Positions 35,740 through 44,137 of a stretch of 64,000 nt of DNA are shown here, one piece after another; position 1 is the first letter of the stretch; each line of letters starts with the position of its first letter. The stretch lies in NCBI RefSeq assembly GCF_002139915.1, contig NZ_CP018788.1, positions 434,001-498,000 of the forward strand. Reading direction: 5' to 3'. The DNA is from Campylobacter devanensis. GTDB taxonomy: Bacteria; Campylobacterota; Campylobacteria; Campylobacterales; Campylobacteraceae. The notes beneath the pieces are model-generated. The model saw only the letters and a list, made by a program, of their open reading frames with translations. It did no database searches and was not told where the DNA came from. The position numbers were made by a program, and so were the translations under genes.

Positions 35740-36271
35740 ATGCATAATAATTTAGATTATTTTGCGGTTTTAGCATATTTTCAAATAGCTTTTGGGTCTG
35801 TTCTAGTAGAGATTTATTTAAGTTGTTATTTTTAGTTTTATGTTCTTTTAGCATCTCATCAAACATATCTAAAAGTGAACTTTTTAACTCTATTTTAGCA
35901 TCATCGCTATTTAAATTTGGTAACTCTTTTTTGAGTGAATTTGCAATATTTGAGATAGTTTCATCGCTAAAAGGTTCATTTTCTTTGATATGTTTCATAA
36001 AATCATCGATTTTTGGGCGGAGTTCTTCTAACGCTTTTGCAATCTCTAATTTATCTTGCTCACTTATACCATTTTGACTATTTAGCTCAAATTTATACCC
36101 ATATGCATGGCGTAGATTTAAGCTTTGTTCGCTTGAATTTTTGGAGTTCTTGCTTGAGTAGGCTAACTCTTTATTATCATACATCGCAAGATTTATGGTA
36201 TCACCAGAGCTAGTTTTAAACGAGTAGTTAAACGCATTATATGAAGCGTTTGCGTAGCTGTTTGTAATCAT
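35738..36271 (-). CDS. Unknown protein expressed from a sigma28 promoter
   Basis: 177 residues, soluble, no signal peptide. The N-terminus is rich in Asn/Ser/Tyr (SYANASYNAFNYSF), the rest is helical and charged, with possible coiled coil (KLEIAKALEELRPKIDDF) and low-complexity SKNSKNSS. I do not recognise a family. Upstream is a FliA-type promoter with the same -35, 13-base spacer and -10 CGATAT as the flagellin gene in this window, so it should be made late in flagellar assembly. C. jejuni has several such flagellum-coexpressed determinants, some exported through the flagellum. AAGGA precedes the ATG and a terminator follows directly, so it is monocistronic. Confidence 0.8.
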   Translation of the reverse strand: MITNSYANASYNAFNYSFKTSSGDTINLAMYDNKELAYSSKNSKNSSEQSLNLRHAYGYKFELNSQNGISEQDKLEIAKALEELRPKIDDFMKHIKENEPFSDETISNIANSLKKELPNLNSDDAKIELKSSLLDMFDEMLKEHKTKNNNLNKSLLEQTQKLFENMLKPQNNLNYYA

Positions 36272-36295
36272 TGAAAATCCTTAAAATTTTATAGT

Positions 36296-36322
36296 ATATC
36301 GGTTAAAATGCGATATATTTTA
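36296..36322 (-). promoter_or_regulatory. Sigma28 (FliA) promoter of the 177-residue gene
   Basis: Read on the minus strand: TAAAATAT (36322-36315), 13 bases, then CGATAT (36301-36296), 25 bases before the start codon. Layout is identical to the flagellin promoter. A perfect 14-base palindrome AGCCAAATTTGGCT (36323-36336) abuts the -35 element and could be an operator shared with the divergent gene. Confidence 0.75.
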
Positions 36323-36372
36323 AGCCAAATTTGGCTAAAATTAAGCAAAAATAGTGCCAAAATGGATGAAAA

Positions 36373-36780
36373 ATGGATGAAAAAATAGCTAAATTTATAG
36401 ATAGTCAGCATATTTTAACCCTTGGAGTAAATGGGAAAAGTGGCGCATATCTATGTAGTTGTTTTTACGCTTTTTTAAAGCCAAATTTAATTATTGTTGC
36501 TTTTGGCGATGATAGCTATCATGCTAAAGTGATTCAAAACGATAGTAGGGTTTTTATAAATATCGCCTTGCAAACAAAAATAGTTGGCAAAATCCAGGGT
36601 CTTCAAGCGAGTGGGTCTATATATCTAGTAGATAATGAAGTGGAGAAAAATGCATATATATCACGCTTTATTTATGCTAAGCTAATGAATTTAAATTTAT
36701 ATAAAATAGAGTTAAAGTGGCTCAAATTTACAGATAATACCTTAGGATTTGGTAAGAAAATTGAGTTAAATTTAGCTTGA
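36373..36780 (+). CDS. Flavin split-barrel (PNPOx-like) protein
   Basis: 135 residues. HILTLGVNGKSGAYLCSCFYAF, followed by VAFGDDSYHAKVIQNDSRVFINI and GLQASGSIYLV, fits the pyridoxamine-phosphate-oxidase-like FMN-binding barrel of the YhbP type. Such proteins bind FMN or F420; the reaction is not known here. It is divergent from the sigma28-controlled gene and converges on the response regulator gene (9-base overlap). No strong ribosome binding site is visible, and another ATG lies upstream at 36362 in another frame. Confidence 0.75.
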   Translation: MDEKIAKFIDSQHILTLGVNGKSGAYLCSCFYAFLKPNLIIVAFGDDSYHAKVIQNDSRVFINIALQTKIVGKIQGLQASGSIYLVDNEVEKNAYISRFIYAKLMNLNLYKIELKWLKFTDNTLGFGKKIELNLA

Positions 36781-37152
36781 ATTATTGGCAACTTGCTTGA
36801 TTAATTTACCTAGCATTTTTTTACTAATTGGCTTTACAAGAAATGCAAGTACTCCAAGCTCCATTGACCGTTGACGAAGAGTTGCATCAGTGCTAATTAC
36901 GATAATTGGAATATCTTGGAGATATTTGCGACTTTTAAAATTATGTAAAAATTCAAAACCATTTAATCTTGGCATATAGATATCTAAAAGTATTAAATTT
37001 ATATCAAATCGCCTCTCTAAAATTTCCATAGCCTCAAGCCCATCACTTGCTGTAGTAATACTAGAGATATATAAATTATCAGATAAAATCAGCTCTAAAA
37101 GCTTAATGCTTATTATATCATCATCAATTGCTAAAATATTTAGTTTTGTCAT
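36772..37152 (-). CDS. Single-domain response regulator (CheY-like)
   Basis: 126 residues, receiver domain only. Acidic pair IDDD at residues 9-12, phospho-acceptor Asp in LILLDIYMPRLNGFEF (about residue 57), Thr/Ser in VISTDATL and Lys in LVKPISKK. It has no output domain, so it works by protein contact. Its start overlaps the hybrid kinase stop (ATGA), so it probably receives phosphate from that kinase. It is the last gene of a three-gene signalling operon. Confidence 0.9.
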   Translation of the reverse strand: MTKLNILAIDDDIISIKLLELILSDNLYISSITTASDGLEAMEILERRFDINLILLDIYMPRLNGFEFLHNFKSRKYLQDIPIIVISTDATLRQRSMELGVLAFLVKPISKKMLGKLIKQVANNSS

Positions 37153-39968
37153 TGGATTAGCTCTTTTATCTGATTTTCTAAGTTAGATTTACTAATATTT
37201 GTGCTAATTAGCTGAGTAAATTGGGCTTGAATTTGTGTTGGGATTTTGCTGTTTGGTTCGATAAATAATACGACTTTACTCTCAAAATTATGCAGTTGGG
37301 AGCTATTTTTGATAATATTTAAAATTCTATTAGCATCAAAAAAGCTTGCTGTATAATCTATCAAAACCAACTTGTATGCTCTATTTTGCGTAGCCTCTTC
37401 AAGTTCATCAAATGAATCGACAGTATCTATCGTATGGCAGACTTTTGATAGTACAGCGTGATAAATTCTATTTTCCATTTTGCTCTTTTTAAATAATAAA
37501 ATATCTCTTGTGCCATCTAATGCATTAAGCGGATCTTTATTGCCAATACTTGCTAAGATTTCGATAATTTGCGATTTTAAAAGCGGCTTTTGTAGATAAT
37601 AATCAAATAGCAAGTTTGTTTTATTAATTTGCTCTTTAGAACTTGATAACATTGCAATTATCGGTGTTCGTTCGATATCCTTTTCATCTTGAGTACTAAT
37701 GATATTTGTAGCAGCAATTAGCGCATTTTGTTTATCTAGTGCAATATCTGTAAAAATTGCATCATAATTGTTAATTAAAGTAAGCTCATATAAGCTTTTA
37801 CCATCATTTACTACATCGACACTGGTACAAATTTCTTCAAACATCTCTTTTGTTTTTTTACTCTTATCATTTGTGCCTATTAGAATTTTTAGGTCATATT
37901 TTTGAGTTGATTTTAGGCTATTTAACAAGGCATTTATTAACGAGATTAAGCTAGGACTAAAGCCGTGATTAAGATCGCTAAATTCGATATCTTTTGAATC
38001 TTTTTCATTTTTAAATTTACCAATTGCTGGGCTTAAATTTGGCTCAACTATAACTCCAAGATAGTTTAAATATAAATTTATAATTTTTAAATTATCATCG
38101 CTTATTCCTTCAGGAATGATTGAAACTTTTGAACCTTTAAAAAGATTTGCATAGCTTTTATCTACATTTGAGTGGAGTTTTAAGGTTAGATCTAGACTAA
38201 ATTCGCTTCCAATTTTTAGCTGGCTTTTGACATTAATTTTACTATTTAGCATTTTAGCATATTGGCTAATAATACTAAGCCCAAGACCGGTTCCACCATA
38301 TGTTTTAGTTGCATTTTCATTGGTATAGAAGTTATCAAAAATCTTGCCTAAAGCATTTTGAGCAATACCAATTCCAGTATCTTTAACCATAAAGCTAAAG
38401 CTAATATTACCATTTGTGGATTGTAATTTTTTTACATACACGGTAATTTGTCCGCCACTTTGGGTAAATTTAATAGCATTATCGATTAGATTTATAGCGA
38501 TTTGTTTAATTTTGTCTTCATCGCTAAAGACAGTTACCATCAATTCTGGATCGATGTAGTAGGTTAAGGTTAAATTCTTAGCCAAAAGTCTATTAAAGTA
38601 GGAGTTAATAATCTCATCAAATAGAGTATAAAGGCTAAAATCACTCTCATAAAGCTCGACATTTCCACCTTCAATTTTTGCCATATTTATGATGTTATTA
38701 ATAGCTTTTAGTAGGTTTTGGCTACTTTGTTCGATTATATCAATTAACTCTTTTTCATCTTTGCCTAGTGAGCGGCTCTTTAATAGCTCACTAAAGCCTA
38801 AAATACCATTTAATGGCGCTTTAATCTCATGAGATATATTAGCTAGAAATGCTGTTTTAGAGCGGCTATCACTTTGGGCAATATCTTTTTGAGCGATTAT
38901 TTTATCTAAGGCTTCATTTATAATTTTATGACCATTTTCTAAAGTTGCAGTTTGAGTAGATTCTAGCGGGTTGGTAGCCGATACGGATTTGATTTTATCG
39001 ATAATTTTTGATAGGTTATCAATATTGGCTTTTATATAGTTTTTAGTATAGTATGATACTAGTGATAAAATTATACTAATAATCCAAACAATAAAAGCCA
39101 AAATAGAATCTATCCATAAATCTTTTTCAAATTCATCTAGCTCAGTTTTGATTTGAGAACTGATTACATCTTGTATTTGATATGAAAATTCTAATTCATC
39201 ACTGATTAAATCATAATATTTTTGTGCTAAATAAATACTTGGTTCACCATTTTTAATCAGCTCTATTGTAAAAGTACTTAAGTTGTCTATAGCTTGCTTA
39301 TAATTTTCGCTTTTAAATATCGCTTCTATCTGTTTTTTTGCATAACTATCAGGTAAATAGCCGTAATTTAATCCATTATTTCTAATCAAATCTAGCCATA
39401 ATAAAAGCTCTTGTGTATTAAGTGCTCTGTGATTAATGATATTAGCTACCAAATCACGCTTGGCACTAATTGAAATGCTATTAGAATAAGAGGATATAAA
39501 TGTAAAAATAAATAGATTTAGCCTATTTGATAAATCATGGTTCCTTAGGTTAAAAATTTCATTTTTAATCAGCAAGTTTAAATCTCTAAAGTAGCTTAAA
39601 ACTTCGGAGTTATTTAAATTTACATCATCTAGCGTGTAGCGAATTTGAGGTAAGGACTCTAAGCGGTTTAAAATCTCGTTTAAGCCTAGTTCGTTACTAT
39701 GTAGCTGTTTGATATGTTCTATTGTATGGTCAGTAATTTGCCGATTGACATTTTTGCTATTAGTATCATTGATTATCATCTCTTTATCTAACTCTTTTGA
39801 GAGATTGGCAAGATCTAAAGCAATTGAAAATTCATGGCGTAGTTCTTTTAAATTCATACTAAGATTATATTGAAAAATTAGATACCAACTAGATATCAAA
39901 AATATTACAAATAGTGGCAATGTCGCAATTAAGCGTAAAATTCCAAGTAAGCTAAAGTATGATCTCAT
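37149..39968 (-). CDS. Hybrid sensor histidine kinase with two receiver domains
   Basis: 939 residues. A first membrane helix (about 10-30) and a second (about 284-306) enclose a long, mostly helical periplasmic region, which loosely recalls nitrate/nitrite-sensing domains but was not assigned. The H-box (FLANISHEIKAPLNGILGF) lies near residue 375; HATPase motifs DNAIKFT, DTGIGI and GGTGLGLSI follow. Two receiver-like domains close the protein: the first has the Asp of YDAIFTDIALD and the Lys of LQKPLLKS, the second the Asp of YKLVLIDYT but no N-terminal acidic pair. It overlaps the genes on both sides by 4 bases. C. jejuni has few or no kinases of this hybrid type, so this is accessory signalling. 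Confidence 0.9.
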   Translation of the reverse strand: MRSYFSLLGILRLIATLPLFVIFLISSWYLIFQYNLSMNLKELRHEFSIALDLANLSKELDKEMIINDTNSKNVNRQITDHTIEHIKQLHSNELGLNEILNRLESLPQIRYTLDDVNLNNSEVLSYFRDLNLLIKNEIFNLRNHDLSNRLNLFIFTFISSYSNSISISAKRDLVANIINHRALNTQELLLWLDLIRNNGLNYGYLPDSYAKKQIEAIFKSENYKQAIDNLSTFTIELIKNGEPSIYLAQKYYDLISDELEFSYQIQDVISSQIKTELDEFEKDLWIDSILAFIVWIISIILSLVSYYTKNYIKANIDNLSKIIDKIKSVSATNPLESTQTATLENGHKIINEALDKIIAQKDIAQSDSRSKTAFLANISHEIKAPLNGILGFSELLKSRSLGKDEKELIDIIEQSSQNLLKAINNIINMAKIEGGNVELYESDFSLYTLFDEIINSYFNRLLAKNLTLTYYIDPELMVTVFSDEDKIKQIAINLIDNAIKFTQSGGQITVYVKKLQSTNGNISFSFMVKDTGIGIAQNALGKIFDNFYTNENATKTYGGTGLGLSIISQYAKMLNSKINVKSQLKIGSEFSLDLTLKLHSNVDKSYANLFKGSKVSIIPEGISDDNLKIINLYLNYLGVIVEPNLSPAIGKFKNEKDSKDIEFSDLNHGFSPSLISLINALLNSLKSTQKYDLKILIGTNDKSKKTKEMFEEICTSVDVVNDGKSLYELTLINNYDAIFTDIALDKQNALIAATNIISTQDEKDIERTPIIAMLSSSKEQINKTNLLFDYYLQKPLLKSQIIEILASIGNKDPLNALDGTRDILLFKKSKMENRIYHAVLSKVCHTIDTVDSFDELEEATQNRAYKLVLIDYTASFFDANRILNIIKNSSQLHNFESKVVLFIEPNSKIPTQIQAQFTQLISTNISKSNLENQIKELIQ

Positions 39969-40633
39969 TGCATCTCGCTTTGAATTATATTTTCTATATT
40001 TGTTATAAAATTAGTATATTTATAAAATTCATCATTTAGTAGCTGTTCATCGCTAGTTGCTTGAATATTAATTAAGATTTCACAAAATTCGGTTAGTTTT
40101 AATTTTGTTGCTAGTTGGGCAAGCTCTCTTATAGTATCATTTGCATCAATTAGTAATAGTTTTGCTTCATATAATTTTTCATAGTTTTGACGGGCAAATT
40201 GGGTAAATTCTAGCATTCTACGCTTGAATTCGGTTGCATCTAAACGGCTAATATATAAAATATCCCAAAGCCATCTATTTTTATCATTAACATATGATAG
40301 ACGATTTCCATCAAATAATAATTTAACACTGTAATAATGTTCATTTACATCCTTTAAATTTACCACCTCTACAGCGATTTTTACACTCATTATATCGCCA
40401 TTATCAAGCTTAATTTGCATATCTTGGATATTGCTTTGAGATTGAGAGATTATTAGGTCTATGTAGTGATTTTTAGCATTATATAGCGGACTAGTCTCTA
40501 AAAAATAGTCACTAATATCATTACAACTCCTAAAAAAATCCTCTGGATTTAAAAAGCCAAAAAGCGAAAGTCCTTCACTACTAATACCAATCATTTCATA
40601 GTTTTGATCATAAAGTATCATCTTAAATTCCAA
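39965..40633 (-). CDS. PAS-like protein with helical, HPt-like C-terminus
   Basis: 222 residues, soluble. Residues about 5-110 look like a PAS fold (MILYDQNYEMIGISSEGLSLFGF, then MQIKLDNGDIMSVKIAVEVV). The C-terminal half (about 120-222) is all-helical and has a stretch TIRELAQLATKLKLTEFCEI that resembles a phosphotransfer (HPt) helix, but I see no His at the phospho-acceptor place. It is coupled to the hybrid kinase (ATGA). It may be a sensory adaptor or a decayed HPt; both readings are inference. Confidence 0.55.
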   Translation of the reverse strand: MEFKMILYDQNYEMIGISSEGLSLFGFLNPEDFFRSCNDISDYFLETSPLYNAKNHYIDLIISQSQSNIQDMQIKLDNGDIMSVKIAVEVVNLKDVNEHYYSVKLLFDGNRLSYVNDKNRWLWDILYISRLDATEFKRRMLEFTQFARQNYEKLYEAKLLLIDANDTIRELAQLATKLKLTEFCEILINIQATSDEQLLNDEFYKYTNFITNIENIIQSEMQ

Positions 40634-40736
40634 AATAAATTTCTTGATTTTAGCGTAATTTGCTTTAGATTGAATTTAAATAGATATAGCTAAATTAAAT
40701 TTATAAAAATTCAAAGCAGTTTAAGTAAAATTTAGG

Positions 40737-40742
40737 TAGAAT
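40737..40742 (+). promoter_or_regulatory. Candidate -10 box of the rpmH operon
   Basis: TAGAAT after GG and a T-rich stretch (TTTAAGTAAAATTTAGG), 34 bases before the rpmH start. The 142-base gap 40634-40775 also has to carry the divergent promoter of the signalling operon. Confidence 0.4.
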
Positions 40743-40775
40743 CCAAAACTTAATTTTTACCTAAAGGAAAAGTTT

Positions 40776-40910
40776 ATGAAAAGAACTTATCAACCACATA
40801 AAACACCTAAAAAACGCACTCATGGCTTCCGTGTCAGAATGAAAACCAAAAACGGTCGTAAAGTAATTAGCGCTAGAAGAGCAAAAGGTAGAGCAAGACT
40901 AGCCGCCTAA
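40776..40910 (+). CDS. rpmH: 50S ribosomal protein L34
   Basis: 44 residues, complete, very basic: [19 protein letters not shown] at the start and the tail [18 protein letters not shown] are diagnostic. Ribosome binding site AAAGGAAAAG. It opens the standard rpmH-rnpA-yidD-yidC-jag-mnmE order. Confidence 0.98.
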   Translation: MKRTYQPHKTPKKRTHGFRVRMKTKNGRKVISARRAKGRARLAA

Positions 40911-40918
40911 GAGCTAAA

Positions 40919-41251
40919 TTGAAAATTAATAAATTTGACTCTATTAGCGATAGTAAAGAGTTTAGCAGAGTCTATCAAAGTGCCAAAAAATGGCATTGTG
41001 ATTTAGCAGTTGTCTATTTTTTAGAGTCAGATACGAGTAGATTCGCCGCAGTAGCAAGTAAGAAGATAGGAAAGGCAGTTGTAAGAAATAGGGTCAAAAG
41101 GCTTTTTCGTGCTGCATTTTCCACACTTAGTAGTGATCTAAAAGATGGTATATATATCTTTATTGCAAAAAGCGGAGCAGATAAGGTGCCCTTTGATAAA
41201 ATTTGCAAGAGTTTTAGATGGGCGTTAAAAAGGATGGACTCTATAAGATAA
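40919..41251 (+). CDS. rnpA: Ribonuclease P protein component
   Basis: 110 residues starting at TTG, 8 bases after the rpmH stop. The RNR signature is KAVVRNRVKRLFRAAF, with the FAAVASKKIGKAV strand before it. It binds RNase P RNA and helps cut the 5' leader of tRNA precursors. The rare start codon fits low expression relative to rpmH. Confidence 0.95.
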   Translation: MKINKFDSISDSKEFSRVYQSAKKWHCDLAVVYFLESDTSRFAAVASKKIGKAVVRNRVKRLFRAAFSTLSSDLKDGIYIFIAKSGADKVPFDKICKSFRWALKRMDSIR

Positions 41252-41253
41252 TG

Positions 41254-41294
41254 AGCGCTCTTATCCTTTGAGTAGATAATTTAGCGCTCTTTTT
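41254..41294 (+). terminator. Terminator or attenuator between rnpA and yidD
   Basis: AGCGCT (41254-41259) pairs with AGCGCT (41283-41288), and inside it TTATC pairs with GATAA, leaving a 9-base loop. CTTTTTG follows. It sits two bases after the rnpA stop in an otherwise tight operon, so it may lower transcription into yidD-yidC. Confidence 0.6.
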
Positions 41295-41329
41295 GTTCAT
41301 TTTGATTGCAAATTTATAGGCGCAAATTA

Positions 41330-41671
41330 ATGAAAATTGCTACTAGTTTGGTTATTTTTTATAAAAAATATATCTCACCATTATTGCCAAGGTCGTGCAG
41401 ATACTATCCTAGTTGTTCTGAGTATGCTCTTTGGCAGCTTAGCCACAGCGGGATAGTCGCCTCTATTTTTGCCATTAGCCTTAGAATTCTGCGATGCAAT
41501 CAACTCTTTAGAGGTGGCATAGATTATCCTATTATTAAGCGAAAATTTACGCCCTCTTATCTATTTTTAAAGCAGAGTTATGTAGAGCCAAAATTTTGGC
41601 TTATTCGGCATAAAAAAGATAAATTTTATTTAATAAAAGCATTTGACTTATCAAAGGAAAAGAAGTGTTAG
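41330..41671 (+). CDS. yidD: Membrane protein insertion efficiency factor YidD
   Basis: 113 residues. YKKYISPLLPRSCRYYPSCSEYALW and RILRCNQLFRGGIDYP are the YidD signatures. It is a membrane-associated helper of YidC. The frame opens at 41306, but the ATG at 41330 gives the family's usual N-terminus and follows ATAGG at suitable distance. The C-terminal end is longer than in E. coli. It overlaps yidC by 7 bases. Confidence 0.92.
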   Translation: MKIATSLVIFYKKYISPLLPRSCRYYPSCSEYALWQLSHSGIVASIFAISLRILRCNQLFRGGIDYPIIKRKFTPSYLFLKQSYVEPKFWLIRHKKDKFYLIKAFDLSKEKKC

Positions 41672-43236
41672 ATAAACTCTCAACCCAAAAAAGGCTGATA
41701 ATAGCCACAGTTATATCTGTCTTATTTTTTATAGCTTATGATGCGTTGTTTGTCCCAAAGCCGTTAATTGATACAAATAAAACAGTAGAACAAAATCAAA
41801 GCGCACCAGCTACTAATTTAGCTAACTCTACGACAGATAAAGCAGCTATTGCGCCAAAACAAATTAGTAAAAATATCGCCACAATTGAAGGTGCAACTTA
41901 TAGCGCTACAATTGATGAGCTTGGAAGAATTAGCAACTTTACACTAAAAGATTCTAAATTTAAAAATGAAAATGGTGAACAAATTTCACTTTTAAAACCT
42001 AGCTCGCCACTTCCGCTCGAGATTCGTTTCTCAGATACAGCTATAAATGAAAAAGCCTTTAAGGTTGCTTATACTGTAAGTAGTGATAAAATTGATGCTA
42101 CTAAGTCTCCGGCCAATATTACTCTTACACAAAATTTAGATTCATTTAGCGTAGTGAAAAATTTAACTTTTTACCCAGATGGATCATATGATATTGATGT
42201 TAAGGTAAACTCAAATCACGAGTATTTTATCACTGCTGGATTTCGTCCAATTGTAGCAGTAGATGGATATACAGTTCATGGGGTTTTATTACGCAAAGAA
42301 GATGATAGTTTAGAGATTATAGAAGATGGTGATGCTAAGGGGAATGAAATATTTAGAAGTGTTGATCTTTTAGCAAATAGTGATAGATACTATACAACTC
42401 TATTTTATGATAATAAAAGATCAATGGAGGTCTTTATTCAAAATGATGCCGATGAGAATACCTTAAGCTTTGCTAGAAATATTGGAAATTTTAGCACTAA
42501 AGGCTACATTGGGCCAAAAGATTATAAAACTTTAAAAGCTATTGAACCAAGTTTAGTTGATACTATTGAATATGGTTGGTTTACATTCATTGCTAAACCT
42601 GCATTTTTATTACTTGATTGGCTATACTCGTTTATAGGTAACTGGGGCTTTGCTATTGTTGCGCTCACTATTATTATTCGTATAGTTTTATTCCCGTTAA
42701 CATATAAGGGAATGGTATCAATGAATAAACTAAAAGAGTTAGCTCCAAGAATGAAAGAGATCCAAACTAAATATAAAGGAGATCCTCAAAAAATCAACGC
42801 CCATGTAATGGAATTATATAGAAAGCATGGAGCAAACCCAATGGGCGGATGTTTGCCGATTTTAATTCAAATTCCAATTTTCTTTGCTATTTATAGGGTT
42901 TTATTAAATGCTATTGAGTTAAAAGGAGCTGAATGGATATTATGGATTAACGACCTTGCAGAGCTTGATCCATATTTTATTTTACCTATACTTATGGGTA
43001 TTACGATGTATATTCAGCAACACATCACTCCAACAAATTTTACCGATCCAATGCAAGAGAAGATTATGAAATTTCTACCGCTGATATTTACATTTTTCTT
43101 TATTACATTCCCAGCTGGTTTAACGCTTTATTGGTTTATCAACAATCTGTGTTCTATAGCACAACAAATGGTAGTAAATAAAATATTTGCTCGTCATAAA
43201 GCTCAAGAGATAGCGGAGAAACGCCATGAGCATTAG
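41665..43236 (+). CDS. yidC: Membrane protein insertase YidC
   Basis: 523 residues, GTG start overlapping yidD, preceded by AAAGGAAAAG. One N-terminal helix, a large periplasmic beta domain (about 60-310) and five C-terminal membrane helices with IVLFPLTYKGMVSMNKLKEL and NPMGGCLPILIQIPIFFAIYR. It inserts membrane proteins with or without SecYEG. This is the long, Gram-negative form. It overlaps jag by 11 bases. Confidence 0.97.
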   Translation: MLDKLSTQKRLIIATVISVLFFIAYDALFVPKPLIDTNKTVEQNQSAPATNLANSTTDKAAIAPKQISKNIATIEGATYSATIDELGRISNFTLKDSKFKNENGEQISLLKPSSPLPLEIRFSDTAINEKAFKVAYTVSSDKIDATKSPANITLTQNLDSFSVVKNLTFYPDGSYDIDVKVNSNHEYFITAGFRPIVAVDGYTVHGVLLRKEDDSLEIIEDGDAKGNEIFRSVDLLANSDRYYTTLFYDNKRSMEVFIQNDADENTLSFARNIGNFSTKGYIGPKDYKTLKAIEPSLVDTIEYGWFTFIAKPAFLLLDWLYSFIGNWGFAIVALTIIIRIVLFPLTYKGMVSMNKLKELAPRMKEIQTKYKGDPQKINAHVMELYRKHGANPMGGCLPILIQIPIFFAIYRVLLNAIELKGAEWILWINDLAELDPYFILPILMGITMYIQQHITPTNFTDPMQEKIMKFLPLIFTFFFITFPAGLTLYWFINNLCSIAQQMVVNKIFARHKAQEIAEKRHEH

Positions 43237-44137
43237 GATAGAAGCTAAGGATTTAGAGGCTGCTTATATAAAAGCAGCCAGCCAACTTGGATGCTCTACT
43301 ATAAATTTAGAAATTACTCCGATTAAACCATCTAGAAAAGGCTTTTTTGGTTTTTTTCAAAAAGATGGACTTTTTGAAGTTACAGTTAAAAAAGAGGCTG
43401 AAAAAAAGGCTAAAAAATCAAAACCAGAGCGCAGTGAAAGAGAGATAAAAGAGCTAAAACATCATACTCCAAAACCATTAAAGGCTGAAACTAGCAATAA
43501 AAGTGAAGATAAATCTGAGCTAAAATCTCAATCTGAGCTAAAACTTCAATCTGAGCTAAAAACTGAAAATAGAGCCGAAGTAAGATCGGCTAAAGAACAA
43601 ATAGCCAAAAAACCAGTACTAAATATCGACAACTCTATATTTGATTCATTTCATAAAATAGATGAAAACAAACCTTCTCAAGATGATATTTTATTAGAAA
43701 TTAGAGCAGGACTTGATAAATTACTTATAGCAAGTTCATTTGATATTGAAGTAAGTGAACTCTCAATTTATGATGCCGATACTATATATATCAAACTTGA
43801 TGGAGCTGATGCAGCGCTAATGATAGGCAAGGAGGGCTATAGATATAAGGCGATTTCATATTTATTATTTAATTGGATAAATGCTAGATATAATAAAGGA
43901 ATTCGCTTAGAGATTGCTGAATTTTTAAAAAATCAAGAGAGTAGTATGGCAACATATTTAAGCGGTGTAATCGAAAGAGTAGAGCTGATTGGAAAGGCTC
44001 AAACTAAGCCACTTGATGGTGTTCTTGTTAAGATTGCCTTAGAACAGCTTAGAGATAGATTCCCAGATAAATATGTCGGAATTAAAAATAGCGATGAAGG
44101 CAAATTTATCGTTATAAATGACTTTCATAAAAAATGA
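43226..44137 (+). CDS. jag: Jag/KhpB RNA-binding protein
   Basis: 303 residues. The Jag-N domain (about 1-52) has SRKGFFGFFQKDG. A long charged linker (about 55-150) includes a threefold SELK-x-Q repeat. A KH-like domain follows (about 150-230, LMIGKEGYRYKAISYLL), then an R3H-like region. The middle linker is low complexity and likely disordered. It is a cytoplasmic RNA-binding protein, usually encoded after yidC. It overlaps mnmE by 4 bases (ATGA). Confidence 0.9.
   Translation: MSIRIEAKDLEAAYIKAASQLGCSTINLEITPIKPSRKGFFGFFQKDGLFEVTVKKEAEKKAKKSKPERSEREIKELKHHTPKPLKAETSNKSEDKSELKSQSELKLQSELKTENRAEVRSAKEQIAKKPVLNIDNSIFDSFHKIDENKPSQDDILLEIRAGLDKLLIASSFDIEVSELSIYDADTIYIKLDGADAALMIGKEGYRYKAISYLLFNWINARYNKGIRLEIAEFLKNQESSMATYLSGVIERVELIGKAQTKPLDGVLVKIALEQLRDRFPDKYVGIKNSDEGKFIVINDFHKK
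43514..43567 (+). repeat. Three tandem 18-base repeats inside jag
   Basis: TCTGAGCTAAAA plus six variable bases occurs three times in a row (43514-43531, 43532-43549, 43550-43567), encoding SELKSQ, SELKLQ, SELKTE. The unit is a multiple of three, so copy-number change would alter linker length without a frameshift. Confidence 0.85.
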
